64,000 nt of DNA from Bordetella parapertussis (GTDB lineage: Bacteria > Pseudomonadota > Gammaproteobacteria > Burkholderiales > SG8-39), in NCBI GenBank assembly GCA_945862265.1, contig CAMAXP010000016.1:26108-90107 (forward strand), written 5' to 3'. Position numbers and translations under genes: made by a program. Each line of letters starts with the position of its first letter. Positions within the stretch are counted from its first letter, which is position 1. Shown here piece after piece: positions 1-9,857 of the stretch. The notes beneath the pieces were generated by a model. It was given only the letters and a program-made list of their open reading frames with translations, did no database searches and was not told the DNA's origin.

Positions 1-1
1 G

Positions 2-1426
2 GCCAGCAAGACCCCGGATGAGCAGTTCTTTGTTTCGGACATGTTCAAGGGCCGCGAGGGTTCGACACCCTTGCGCCCGGACCTGGGGCGCGTGCACGAG
101 CCTGCACGCGACATCCCGGTGTATCGCACCTGCGACGTCCTGGTCGCAGGCGGCGGACCTTCGGGCACGGCCGCTGCAGCGGCCGCAGCACAGATGGGCG
201 CCGACGTGGTGCTGCTTGAGCGGCACAACCATCTCGGCGGACTGTCGACCGGGGGCCTGGTCATCTGGATCGACCGGATGACCGACTGGGACGGCGGCTT
301 GGTGATTCGCGGATTCGCCGACGAGGTGTTCGCGCGCCTGCCGAAGGATGCAGTCGCCGGGCCGGGGCCGGAGGAATGGGGTTCGCGAAACCCGGAGCGC
401 GCGGACTACTGGTCACACCGTACCAGCGCCTTCCATGGCGTGGTCACCTGGTCCCCGACCATCGACCCCGAGCGACTGAAACTCCTTTCGCAGCAGCTCC
501 TGCTCGAGAGGAAGGTCCACCTCGTCCACCATGCCTGGATCGCCGCACCGCTGATGGAAGGCGGCGCAGTGCGGGGTGCGATTTTCGAAAGCAAGTCGGG
601 GCGGCAGGCCGTGCGCGCGAAGGTTGTGATTGACGCCACGGGTGACGGCGACCTGCACGCGATGGCAGGCGCGCGCAGCGAAACGGACGTCGAGGAATCG
701 GACATCCACCACTGCATGAACACCGCGTGGCTCTTTGGTGGCGTGGACATGGCGCGCTGGATCGAATTCAAGGCGTCACGGCCGGAACAGTTCGCGCAGT
801 TCATGCAGCTCGGCCGCGAGCGGCTGCGCTTCTTCGAACGCCCTTTCGTATCCTGGCGCAACGACATCGCCCTTTATATGGGGCCGCGCCAGTCCGGCTT
901 CTCGGCGCTCGACGTCGACGACCTCACCACCGTCGACATCCGCTCGCGCGAACTGATGGCGCAGCACCTCGAGTTCTATCGGGCGAACGCGCCGGGCTTC
1001 GAGCACGCGCACCTGCTGTACGGCGCACCCCAGATCGGCGTGCGACATGCCCGCAGGCTTGCAGGCGTTTCCAAAGTCGTTCGCGCGCAATGGCCGACCG
1101 CGATGGTTCATCCGGACGAAGTCGGCGTGTCGCCCTGCCTCTCGCCGAAATTCCCTGCCATCTCGATCCCGTATGGCAGTCTCGTTCCGGAATCGCTGAA
1201 CGGGCTGCTCGCCTGTGGGCGCCACATTTCCTGCGATCCAACCTCGCACTCGTTCCTGCGCGAAATTCCCCAATGCTGGGTGACCGGGCAGGCTGCGGGG
1301 ACGGCCGCGGCAATTGCCGTCCAGCGGGGTCTGGAGCCCCGCGCCATCGATACCCAGGAACTGCAGCAAGCGCTGCTGTCGCAAGGCGTTCACCTGCGCA
1401 CGGCAAAGGCCACTTTGGCCGCTTGA
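2..1426 (+). CDS. FAD-dependent oxidoreductase (FAD_oxidored family), 5' end outside window
   Basis: The reading frame is open from the first bases of the window, so the gene probably starts upstream; the first ATG seen is at 41. An N-terminal dinucleotide-binding fold is clear: the strand CDVLVAGGGPSGTAAA is followed by an acidic end, VVLLERHNHLGG, as expected for FAD binding. The C-terminal part, with LLACGRHISCDPTSHSFLREI and GQAAGTAAAIAVQRG, is the usual closing FAD-contact region of this family. About 475 residues are visible. Members are flavoproteins of mostly unknown substrate. It stands alone, about 215 bp before rpfF, with no sign of co-transcription. Confidence 0.8.
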   Translation, partial: ASKTPDEQFFVSDMFKGREGSTPLRPDLGRVHEPARDIPVYRTCDVLVAGGGPSGTAAAAAAAQMGADVVLLERHNHLGGLSTGGLVIWIDRMTDWDGGLVIRGFADEVFARLPKDAVAGPGPEEWGSRNPERADYWSHRTSAFHGVVTWSPTIDPERLKLLSQQLLLERKVHLVHHAWIAAPLMEGGAVRGAIFESKSGRQAVRAKVVIDATGDGDLHAMAGARSETDVEESDIHHCMNTAWLFGGVDMARWIEFKASRPEQFAQFMQLGRERLRFFERPFVSWRNDIALYMGPRQSGFSALDVDDLTTVDIRSRELMAQHLEFYRANAPGFEHAHLLYGAPQIGVRHARRLAGVSKVVRAQWPTAMVHPDEVGVSPCLSPKFPAISIPYGSLVPESLNGLLACGRHISCDPTSHSFLREIPQCWVTGQAAGTAAAIAVQRGLEPRAIDTQELQQALLSQGVHLRTAKATLAA

Positions 1427-1641
1427 CATCCCGTTTCGAGATTTACCCGTCTGTCCGATCGCGTCGCCGCTGCGCAATAAATCCCGCTCGACCCACAGAA
1501 TCGTAAAAATCTGTCATTGCGCAAGCCATTGAGGCAGCGTCTAATTGTTCTCCGGGGTCCCCGGTTCTTCAAGCTTTTCCTGAAGTTCCGGGGTCGGGCA
1601 ACAGCCCCCGCCAGGGGGCTTCACACAGGCGGGAGAAAATC

Positions 1642-2580
1642 ATGAGCAACATGCGCGAAGTGGCATTTTTGGACAAGGGACTGCGTTCGCCTTACGGCCG
1701 GAAATACAAGCAGCTCGACTATGAATTCGACCCGGCGGCGGGCGTCCTGTGGGGGCTGATGAACCCCAAGGGAACGCCGTGCTTCAACCTCGGCCTCCTG
1801 AACGACATCCACCACCACGACGAGGCGCTGCGCGCGAGCCGCGGCCAGATCGAATGGGAAGGCAAGATGCGCAACGTGGACTACTACGTCGCCGCCTCGC
1901 GCGTACCGAAAGTCTTCGGGCTTGGCGGCGACCTGGCGCTGTTCCTGCTGCTCATCAAGGCCCGCGACCGCGAGGCCCTGGCGCACTATGCGCGCCTTTG
2001 CATCGACAACGTCTACGCGCGCATCCGCAACTACGACTGCCCCACGCTGACCACCATCTCGCTGGTGCAGGGCGACGCGCTGGGCGGCGGGTTCGAAACC
2101 GCATTGTCTTCGGACGTGATCATTGCCGAGGAGTCCGCGCACATGGGACTGCCCGAGATCCTCTTCAACCTGTTCCCGGGCATGGGCGCCTACAGCCTTC
2201 TCGCCCGCCGCATCGGCATGCGCGCTGCGGAGGAACTGATCCTGTCGGGCAAGGTGCTGCCGGCAAGGAAGCTCCACGAGATGGGCCTGGTCGATGTCAT
2301 CGCCCCCGACGGCAAAGGCGAAGTCGCAGTGAACGACTGGATCGCCAGGCAGGCGCGCCGCCGCAACGGCTTGCAGGGCATCCTCCGAGCGCGCCAGCAC
2401 GTCTTCCCCGTGACCCGCGAGGAACTCGACGGCATCGCCGAGACCTGGGTGGACTGCGCGCTGCGCCTGGACGACCGCGACCTGCGCAAGATGGGCATGA
2501 TCGTGGAAGCGCAGATGCGCCGCATGGAGCACGGCGGCGTGAGCGACATCACAGTGGAAGCGCGCGCCGCCAACGAGTGA
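1642..2580 (+). CDS. rpfF: RpfF-like DSF (diffusible signal factor) synthase, crotonase family
   Basis: Crotonase-fold protein of 312 residues that should make cis-2-unsaturated fatty-acid signals (DSF) from acyl-ACP by combined dehydration and thioester hydrolysis. RpfF hallmarks are visible: the GLGGDLALFL segment near residues 93-102, and two glutamates, E152 in GGGFE and E172 in GLPE. Their 20-residue spacing equals that of the two catalytic glutamates of Xanthomonas RpfF (E141 and E161, from memory). A GGGAGAAAA-like Shine-Dalgarno precedes the ATG. It converges with a minus-strand operon holding rpfC and rpfG, the known sensor and response regulator for DSF, which strongly supports the assignment over an ordinary enoyl-CoA hydratase. 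Confidence 0.88.
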   Translation: MSNMREVAFLDKGLRSPYGRKYKQLDYEFDPAAGVLWGLMNPKGTPCFNLGLLNDIHHHDEALRASRGQIEWEGKMRNVDYYVAASRVPKVFGLGGDLALFLLLIKARDREALAHYARLCIDNVYARIRNYDCPTLTTISLVQGDALGGGFETALSSDVIIAEESAHMGLPEILFNLFPGMGAYSLLARRIGMRAAEELILSGKVLPARKLHEMGLVDVIAPDGKGEVAVNDWIARQARRRNGLQGILRARQHVFPVTREELDGIAETWVDCALRLDDRDLRKMGMIVEAQMRRMEHGGVSDITVEARAANE

Positions 2581-2600
2581 CGACAATGCCCCCTGTGTTG

Positions 2601-3281
2601 CTACCTCGCAGCGTCGGGAACGTTGGCGATGAACCCGCCTGCGCCGAACATCTGCCCGAACTGGTGGAAATTGACTCGCGTCGAATTGACGATCGCGGCC
2701 TGTGCTCCCGGGTCGGTGATCGTCTTTACCAGCACGTTGAGCTTCGCCATATGATCCTGGTCCATCGAGGCGTGCGAAGTCAGGAAGCGGAAGCCGCCGG
2801 AATCCACCTCCCGGCCGACGGCTTTCGCTATCGCGCCCGCAACGCGCCCGCCGTACACGGACGAGATCACCTCGAGCTGGTAGAGCATGCCCAGGACCGA
2901 GCAGGGATGCTGCCGTTCGGCCGCCCAGTAGTTGAAGCCGATGACGCCCTGCACGGGGGCGCTGGGCGGCTGGGTGCGCGCCGCGTCAATGTCCCCGCCC
3001 ATGGCGCGGATGTCGTCGAGCACCCACTCCTCGTGCCCTTTTTCCTCCTCGATACGCTCGTAAAGCTCCATGCGCACCGTGCGGTAGGTGTCGTCACAGC
3101 GCGACGCTGCGGCCGCCATGATCGGGCAGAAATGCCAGACGATATGGAACAGGTCGTGGAGGAACGCGCGGTACTCGGGCAGCGTGAGCCCGTGGTGGAT
3201 CATCGAATGGATCCTGGGCTCGGCCTCGAGCTCGCGACGGCTGGCGTCAGTGGTTTCGATCAGCGTGATGAAGAAGGACAT
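2601..3281 (-). CDS. Haem-oxygenase-like (TENA/THI-4/PqqC fold) putative diiron enzyme
   Basis: A 226-residue all-helical protein resembling the iron-containing redox enzyme / haem-oxygenase-like diiron oxidase (HDO) families. Visible candidate metal ligands are the E-x2-x-H pattern in EEEKGHEEW near residues 78-86, the histidine-rich helix FLHDLFHIVWHF, and a later helix HASMDQDHMAK. The gene lies 77 bp downstream of rpfC on the same strand and ends 20 bp from the convergent rpfF stop, so it is probably the last gene of the rpfG-rpfC operon. No substrate can be read from the sequence. A role in modifying fatty acyl or amino-acid-like substrates is inference from the position only. Confidence 0.75.
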   Translation of the reverse strand: MSFFITLIETTDASRRELEAEPRIHSMIHHGLTLPEYRAFLHDLFHIVWHFCPIMAAAASRCDDTYRTVRMELYERIEEEKGHEEWVLDDIRAMGGDIDAARTQPPSAPVQGVIGFNYWAAERQHPCSVLGMLYQLEVISSVYGGRVAGAIAKAVGREVDSGGFRFLTSHASMDQDHMAKLNVLVKTITDPGAQAAIVNSTRVNFHQFGQMFGAGGFIANVPDAAR

Positions 3282-3358
3282 ATGCGCAACCCGCTCGGGG
3301 AAAATCGTTGGTGGAATTTTCTGGTGGCAACTCTATCCTGCCCGCTTCCAGCCGGATA

Positions 3359-5887
3359 TCAAACGGCAGACTGGCGCCTTTCCTTGAGGTAACGCTCGAG
3401 CACCTCGCGTGCCGCCGTGAGCTCCTCACCCAGCGCTTTCACCAGCGAAGAGGATTTCAGCCTCACCTCGGCATCAGACAGCTTGCCCTGGTCGTTGCAG
3501 ACCCGCGTGAGCCGCTCGGCACCCATGCTGGCTGCAGACCCCTTCATGGCATGCAGGTGATTGCGAAACTCAATGAAATTGTGTGCCGCCGCCGCGGAAA
3601 GCACTTTCTGCATCAGGACCTCATTGTCCGCGATAAACACGCCAATCAGCCTCTCGAGAAAACCAGCCGACCCGAGCGACTCCAGCTCCGCCAGGGTTTC
3701 CACATTGACCACCTGCGCCTGGGCGAAAGCCGCCGCCGAATGCGCGTCTGACCGTGCGAAGCTGCGCTCCTTCCCGGAAACGGACGTGCCTGCGCCACCT
3801 ACGACAAAGTCCTGGATCCCATCGAGCAGGCGCATGGCCTCGATCGGCTTGGGGAGGAACGCGTCCGCACCAGCCCTCAGGCACTCGTCACGTGCCTCCT
3901 GCGTGACGTCCGCCGACAGCACGATAACCGGGATGCGCTCGAGTCCGCGCCCCATCAGCCGTATCATCTCCAGCGCCTCAACACCGCCCATGCGCGCCAT
4001 GTTCCGGTCCAGGATCACGATGTCAAAGCGCGCTTTTTCCATTGCTTCCAGGACCTCGTCGCCGTCCGACACGAGCGTCACCGTATGCCCGCCCCGCTCA
4101 AGGATCTTGCCGATCACCTCGCGGTTGGTCGGATTGTCGTCGGCCGCGAGCACGTTGCACTTGCGGCCGCCTGCACCCCGCCGCGCGTAATCCTCCAGCC
4201 GGACAACGCCCTCGCGGACCTCATCCCCGGCGGCAACGGAGTGCAGCACGTTGAACAGCTGCCGCTTGTCGAAGGGCAGCTCGAGCACGGCCGCATAGCC
4301 TGCCGACAGCGCCGCAAACCGCTGCACCTGGTTTTCGCGCGGCGCACACAGGATGGCAGGCGGCGCTGGATTGGGCACTGCCCGGGCGAAACGCTGTGCC
4401 AGCTGCGCGCCGACCGACCCGCCGGCACCGTAGATCAATGCGCTGTGGTAAGGCTTGGCGAGGCTGATTTCAGCAGCCAGCCGCTGCGCGCCTTCCTCGA
4501 CGCTTTCAACCGCGATGGGGGCGGCGCCCCAGGACTGGAGCGCATCCGACAACGGCACCAGTTCAGCTGCCGGAAACCCCACGAGGAGGATTCGCGCATC
4601 GGCGAGCTCGCCGCTGCCGGCCTCGGGCCTCTCCGGTTGCTTGTCGAGCGCGACTTCGAACCAGAACGTGCTGCCCAGGCCCACTGCGCTTTCCAGGCCG
4701 ATGCGTCCCCCCATGAGCTCCACCAGCTGGCGCGCGATCGTCGTGCCCAGGCCAGTACCACCGAAGCGCCGCGTGGTGGACTGGTCGGCCTGCGCGAAAC
4801 TCTCGAAGATCCGCTTCTGGGCCTCCGGCGCGATGCCGATGCCGGTGTCGCGCACCGAGAACTTGAGCCGCACCGCGGCCGCAGTGTCCTCCTCGGCCGA
4901 CACGTGCAGTGTCACGCTGCCGCGCTCGGTGAACTTCACCGCGTTGCTGGTGATGTTGATCAGGACCTGGCGCAGGTGGTGGGGGTCGCCCAGCAATGCG
5001 GGCGGGACCTCCGGCATGATCGACACCACGAACTGGACGCCCTTGGCCGAGGCCTGCGCCGCAACGATGCGCGACGTGCTGTTGACCAAGGCGTGCAGGT
5101 CGAAGGCGGCGCGCTCGAGGTTCAGCCTGCCGGCCTCGATCTTGGAGAAGTCGAGCACTTCCTCTACAAGGCCGAGCATCATCTGCGAGGAGCTGCGCAG
5201 CGTCTGCAGCATGTCGGCCTGCTCGCGGGTGAGCTGGGTATCGCGCAGGAGGTCCGCCATGCCGATGATCGCGTTCAGCGGTGTGCGCATTTCGTGGCTG
5301 ACGACCGAGATGAACCTGCGCTTTGCGAGGTTGGCCGCCTCGGCCCGCGACAGGGCGTCGAACATGCGGTTCACCAGGGAGAGTACGTAAAGGCTGAGGA
5401 CGACAAACCCAAGTAAAAGTCCCGCCCCCTCATCACGATGGACACTCCAAAAAGGGCTGTTGGCCAACACCGATATGAATCCCGCGCTGCTGAAGCCGAG
5501 CGAGAGGAGCAGATAGCGGGGCCCGAATCGAAAGCCGTTGGCGAGCGTTACCCAAACGTAAATCAGGAATAGTGCGAGTGCGCGCTCTTCGAAGAACCAC
5601 ATTGTCCAGGTGACCGTGGCGATGTCGGCGGACAGGCCAAGCACGCGGCGCACATGGGAAACCCTGGAAGACGCAAGAGTCCAGGCCAGCGTGACCGCCG
5701 ACACCGCCAGGTAGGCGAAGAAAACCAGCACGTCCGGCTGCAACGTGCCGGCATGCTCGAAGTCCCAGCCCTTCAACATGTAGAGCCCGAGCGCCACAGT
5801 AACCACGATGCGCACCAGCGCCTGCTCGTGCTCGGTGTCCGGACGCGCCGCGAGCCGGATGCGCAGCGCCTTGATGAATGCCGGCAT
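3359..5887 (-). CDS. rpfC: RpfC-like hybrid sensor histidine kinase
   Basis: A five-module hybrid kinase of 842 residues, the architecture of RpfC, the DSF sensor. Residues 1-180 hold about five to six membrane segments. HisKA follows, with phospho-acceptor H198 in SHEMRTP, then an ATPase domain with DTGIGIAPEA and GGTGLGTTIARQL. A receiver has its phospho-acceptor D627 in VILDRNM, and a C-terminal Hpt domain has H779 in LHAMKGSAASMG. The start was set at 5887, just 5 bp after the rpfG stop. The frame stays open further upstream, but there it only reads rpfG out of frame. In Xanthomonas, RpfC passes phosphate to RpfG and also restrains RpfF; the same is inferred here. Confidence 0.9.
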   Translation of the reverse strand: MPAFIKALRIRLAARPDTEHEQALVRIVVTVALGLYMLKGWDFEHAGTLQPDVLVFFAYLAVSAVTLAWTLASSRVSHVRRVLGLSADIATVTWTMWFFEERALALFLIYVWVTLANGFRFGPRYLLLSLGFSSAGFISVLANSPFWSVHRDEGAGLLLGFVVLSLYVLSLVNRMFDALSRAEAANLAKRRFISVVSHEMRTPLNAIIGMADLLRDTQLTREQADMLQTLRSSSQMMLGLVEEVLDFSKIEAGRLNLERAAFDLHALVNSTSRIVAAQASAKGVQFVVSIMPEVPPALLGDPHHLRQVLINITSNAVKFTERGSVTLHVSAEEDTAAAVRLKFSVRDTGIGIAPEAQKRIFESFAQADQSTTRRFGGTGLGTTIARQLVELMGGRIGLESAVGLGSTFWFEVALDKQPERPEAGSGELADARILLVGFPAAELVPLSDALQSWGAAPIAVESVEEGAQRLAAEISLAKPYHSALIYGAGGSVGAQLAQRFARAVPNPAPPAILCAPRENQVQRFAALSAGYAAVLELPFDKRQLFNVLHSVAAGDEVREGVVRLEDYARRGAGGRKCNVLAADDNPTNREVIGKILERGGHTVTLVSDGDEVLEAMEKARFDIVILDRNMARMGGVEALEMIRLMGRGLERIPVIVLSADVTQEARDECLRAGADAFLPKPIEAMRLLDGIQDFVVGGAGTSVSGKERSFARSDAHSAAAFAQAQVVNVETLAELESLGSAGFLERLIGVFIADNEVLMQKVLSAAAAHNFIEFRNHLHAMKGSAASMGAERLTRVCNDQGKLSDAEVRLKSSSLVKALGEELTAAREVLERYLKERRQSAV

Positions 5888-5892
5888 GGCGA

Positions 5893-6993
5893 TCAGGGCA
5901 GCGCTTCCTGCGCGGCGACCTGGTCGCCCAGTTCCTGCTGTATGCGCGCGACATCGTGCGCGACGCCGAGGAAGGCATCGACCATCTGCGGGTCGAAGTG
6001 CCGGCCGCGCTGCGCGCGCAGGAATTCGAAGGCCTCTTCGACCGGCCAGGCCTTCTTGTACGGGCGCACCGCCGTCAGCGCGTCGTAGACATCGGCCACC
6101 GCGACCACTCGCGCGCAAAGCGGGATATGGTCGCCGACCAGCCCGTTCGGGTAGCCCGAGCCGTCGTATTTCTCGTGGTGGCCCAGCGCGATCAGGGCGC
6201 CCATGCGCACATACTTGGACGCGCTGCCCTTGAGTATCTCGTGCCCGATCACCGGGTGCCGCCGCATGATCTTGAGTTCGGCCTCGTCCAGCCGGCCCGG
6301 TTTGAGCAGGATCCCGTCCGGGATGCCGATCTTGCCGATGTCGTGCAGCGGGGCGGCGAGCTCGACCGTCTCCGCCTCCTCGTGCGTCAGGCCGATGGTG
6401 TCGGCAATCAGGCGCGAGTAGCGCGCCATGCGGATCAGGTGGTTGCCGGTTTCCTCGTCGCGGAATTCGCCGGCGCGCGCGAGGCGCAGCAGGGTTTCCT
6501 TTTCGCGTTCGCGGATTTCCTGGGTCGCATCCTCGACCATGCCTTCGAGCAGGCGCTTCCTGTCCTCGAGCGCCAGCTGCTGGCGGCGCAGCGTGATGTG
6601 GTTGCGGCAGCGGGCGAGGCACTCGCGCGCATCGATCGGCTTGATCAGGAAATCGGTGATTCCGGCATCCAGCGCCGCATAGCGGATCTTGCGATCGTCG
6701 TGGACGGTGACCATGACCATCGGCACGTGCTCGTAGCCGGGCAGCGCGCGCAGGCGCTTCACGAACTCGATGCCGTCCATGTCGGGCATCGAGTAGTCGA
6801 CCAGCACCAGGTCGGCCACGTGCTTGGTGGCCCACACGACCGCATCCACCGGTCGCGCGAACGGCTGCACCACGACGCGGTCGTCCAGCCCGCGCACTAC
6901 CTGCTCGAGGATGGCGCGGCCGGTCGACTGGTCATCTACGACGACGATGGTGTTTTTCATCGCTGGCAAAACATGGACCTGGGCCATGCCCAT
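5893..6993 (-). CDS. rpfG: RpfG-like response regulator with HD-GYP cyclic-di-GMP phosphodiesterase domain
   Basis: Residues 13-130 form a receiver with phospho-acceptor D66 in LVLVDYSMPDMDG and a KP motif at about 118-119. Residues 165-350 form an HD-GYP domain: HDIGKIGIPD at 217-226 and HHEKYDGSGYP at 272-282 are intact, so cyclic-di-GMP hydrolysis is expected. The ATG at 6993 was preferred because a G-rich Shine-Dalgarno (GGGGAG) sits about 7 bp upstream; an internal ATG at 6960 lacks one. It is the first gene of an rpfG-rpfC-HDO transcription unit. RpfG converts DSF perception into lower cyclic-di-GMP. Confidence 0.92.
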   Translation of the reverse strand: MGMAQVHVLPAMKNTIVVVDDQSTGRAILEQVVRGLDDRVVVQPFARPVDAVVWATKHVADLVLVDYSMPDMDGIEFVKRLRALPGYEHVPMVMVTVHDDRKIRYAALDAGITDFLIKPIDARECLARCRNHITLRRQQLALEDRKRLLEGMVEDATQEIREREKETLLRLARAGEFRDEETGNHLIRMARYSRLIADTIGLTHEEAETVELAAPLHDIGKIGIPDGILLKPGRLDEAELKIMRRHPVIGHEILKGSASKYVRMGALIALGHHEKYDGSGYPNGLVGDHIPLCARVVAVADVYDALTAVRPYKKAWPVEEAFEFLRAQRGRHFDPQMVDAFLGVAHDVARIQQELGDQVAAQEALP

Positions 6994-7102
6994 GCAGACT
7001 CCCCCCCCCTCAAGGTCGAACCCAGACTACCTTCAGGCTGCACAGTTGTCTAGCAACCGCAGTATGGCAAGTGCCTGCCAGCACAGGACATTTTCAAAAA
7101 GC

Positions 7103-7188
7103 TGGTGCCGGAAAAGGGACTCGAACCCTTACGATGATTAGTCGGCGGATTTTGAGTCCGCTGCGTCTACCAATTCCGCCATTCCGGC
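7103..7188 (-). tRNA. tRNA-Leu (anticodon CAA)
   Basis: On the minus strand the 5' acceptor strand GCCGGAA pairs with TTCCGGC, followed by discriminator A and an encoded CCA (complement at 7103-7105). The D arm contains TTGGTAGACGC. The anticodon loop CTCAAAA between stems GCGGA and TCCGC gives anticodon CAA, which reads UUG. A long variable arm of class II type and the TTCGAGTCC T-loop are present. The length of 86 nt including CCA fits tRNA-Leu. Confidence 0.95.
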
Positions 7189-7262
7189 ATTGCGGGAGGC
7201 GCGGATTATCGCATGCGGGCCGGATCCTGCGGATGCGCCCCGACCCGAACTGCGCGCATCTA

Positions 7263-7268
7263 TATAAT
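7263..7268 (+). promoter_or_regulatory. Candidate -10 box for queA
   Basis: A perfect TATAAT lies at 7263-7268, only 8 bp before the queA ATG. If it is used, transcription would begin at about 7275, giving an almost leaderless mRNA. No clear -35 box was recognised. Confidence 0.5.
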
Positions 7269-7276
7269 GCGCACCC

Positions 7277-8299
7277 ATGCGCGTCGCCGAATTCGATTAT
7301 GCGCTTCCCGAAGAGCTGATCGCACAGCACCCCGCCGCGCAACGCCGCGCGAGCCGTCTGCTGCGCCTGGACGGCATGAGCGGGTCGCTCCAGGACCTCG
7401 TATTCGCGGACCTGCCGGGACTCATCGGCTTCCACGATGTGCTGGTGATCAACGACACCCGGGTCATCAATGCCCGGCTCCACGCCAGGAAGAGCACCGG
7501 CGGCAAGCTCGAGGTCTTCGTCGAGCGGATGCTGGGCACGCACGAGGCCTTCGTCCTGATCCGCTCCAACCACCCGACCGCCATCGGCGCGACGATCAAC
7601 GTGGGCGAAGCGGTGACGGCGACCGTGCTCGGCCGCGAGCGCGACCTCTACCACCTGCGGTTTTCGGAACCGGTGGAAGCCGTGCTCGAGTATCACGGCT
7701 CGGTGCCGCTGCCGCCCTACATCACCCACACGCCGGGCCCCGAGGATGCCGAGCGCTACCAGACGGTCTATGCCGAAAGGCCCGGCGCCGTTGCCGCGCC
7801 GACCGCCGGGCTGCATTTCGACCTGCCCATGCTGGACTCGCTTGCCGGCCGTGGCGTGAAGATCGCTCGCGTGACACTGCATGTGGGCCCCGGAACATTC
7901 CAGCCGGTGCGCGTCGACGATGTCGCCGACCACCAGATGCACAGCGAGCGCTACAACGTGCCCCAGGCAACGGTCGACGCAATCGCCTCGGCCCGCAAGG
8001 TCGGCGGTCGGGTACTCGCCGTGGGCACGACCGCGCTGCGGGCACTGGAAAGCGCCTCACGCAGCGGCACGCTCAAGGCGAGCGGCGGGGAGACCGACCT
8101 GTTCATCACGCCGGGATACCGCTTCAATACGGTGGATCGGCTGCTGACCAACTTCCACCTGCCCAAGTCCACGCTCCTGATGCTGGTCTCGGCCTTCGGC
8201 GGGACCCAGAACATCCGCGACGCCTACAAGCACGCCATCGCCAAGCGCTACCGGTTTTTCTCGTATGGCGATGCGATGCTGATCGACAAAGCCCCTTAA
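7277..8299 (+). CDS. queA: tRNA preQ1(34) S-adenosylmethionine ribosyltransferase-isomerase
   Basis: QueA, 340 residues, transfers and rearranges the ribosyl part of S-adenosylmethionine onto preQ1 in tRNA anticodons to make epoxyqueuosine. The family start (MRVAEFDYALPEELIAQHP) and the conserved segments VLVINDTRVINARL, PLPPYI, AAPTAGLHFD, HVGPGTFQPV, AVGTTALRALE and TDLFITPGY..VD.LLTNFHLPKSTLLMLVSAF are all present, with normal length. It is followed 9 bp later by tgt, the enzyme of the preceding step, so the two probably form one operon. The near-absent leader makes its start region unusual. Confidence 0.97.
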   Translation: MRVAEFDYALPEELIAQHPAAQRRASRLLRLDGMSGSLQDLVFADLPGLIGFHDVLVINDTRVINARLHARKSTGGKLEVFVERMLGTHEAFVLIRSNHPTAIGATINVGEAVTATVLGRERDLYHLRFSEPVEAVLEYHGSVPLPPYITHTPGPEDAERYQTVYAERPGAVAAPTAGLHFDLPMLDSLAGRGVKIARVTLHVGPGTFQPVRVDDVADHQMHSERYNVPQATVDAIASARKVGGRVLAVGTTALRALESASRSGTLKASGGETDLFITPGYRFNTVDRLLTNFHLPKSTLLMLVSAFGGTQNIRDAYKHAIAKRYRFFSYGDAMLIDKAP

Positions 8300-9424
<1,125 letters not shown>

Positions 9425-9436
9425 AACAACGCAAGC

Positions 9437-9445
9437 TGTTATAAT
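9437..9445 (+). promoter_or_regulatory. Extended -10 promoter element before yajC
   Basis: TGTTATAAT, that is a TGn extension plus a perfect TATAAT, lies in the 69-bp gap between tgt and yajC. It suggests that yajC-secD-secF can be transcribed separately from queA-tgt. Confidence 0.5.
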
Positions 9446-9493
9446 TTCGCGCTTTTTCTCGCTTTTCGCTCAACCGAATCTCAGGAGTATCCC

Positions 9494-9823
9494 GTGCTGA
9501 TTTCCAACGCATACGCCCAGGCGCCCGCCGCCGGAGGCGGAGATGGCGGCTTGATGGGCCTCTTGCCCATCGTGCTGATGTTCGTAGTGCTGTATTTCCT
9601 GATGATCCGCCCGCAGATGAAGCGCTCAAAGGAGGCCAAGGCCATGATCGAAGCCCTGCAGAAGGGCGACGAAGTGATCACCGCTGGCGGCATCCTCGGC
9701 CGCATCAGCAAGCTCACCGAGGCCTACGTCACCCTGGAAATCGCCCCCAACACGGAAATCAGCGTGCAGAAGGCCGCGGTGCAGACGCTGCTACCCAAGG
9801 GCACGCTCAAGACCCTGCAGTAG
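9494..9823 (+). CDS. yajC: Preprotein translocase subunit YajC
   Basis: A 109-residue inner-membrane protein with a short periplasmic N-terminus, one transmembrane helix (GLLPIVLMFVVLYFLMI, about residues 19-36) and the cytoplasmic YajC domain beginning RPQMKRSKEAKAM and containing GDEVITAGGILGRI. It starts with GTG after CAGGAG. YajC associates with SecDF to assist Sec-dependent export, and here it directly precedes secD and secF. Confidence 0.95.
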   Translation: MLISNAYAQAPAAGGGDGGLMGLLPIVLMFVVLYFLMIRPQMKRSKEAKAMIEALQKGDEVITAGGILGRISKLTEAYVTLEIAPNTEISVQKAAVQTLLPKGTLKTLQ

Positions 9824-9857
9824 CCCGCACCAAGCAGACCGCCTCGAGTAGACAACA

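Noticed and set aside
1603..1620. Hairpin AGCCCCC-GCCA-GGGGGCT before rpfF as a terminator or riboswitch
   Set aside because: No T-run follows and no conserved riboswitch core was recognised; at most a structured leader.
1749..3392. Plus-strand frame of 547 codons across rpfF and the HDO gene
   Set aside because: It overlaps rpfF out of frame and the HDO gene antisense; composition is that of a shadow frame.
5888..6835. Upstream extension of the rpfC frame to 6835
   Set aside because: The extra residues are arginine/proline/alanine-rich nonsense read out of frame through rpfG; the hydrophobic N-terminus starts at 5887 right after the rpfG stop.
5878..7053. Plus-strand frame of 391 codons opposite rpfG
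   Set aside because: Antisense shadow of the HD-GYP gene; no recognisable motif.
7200..7276. preQ1 riboswitch before queA
   Set aside because: The leader would be almost absent and no preQ1 aptamer-like hairpin was seen.
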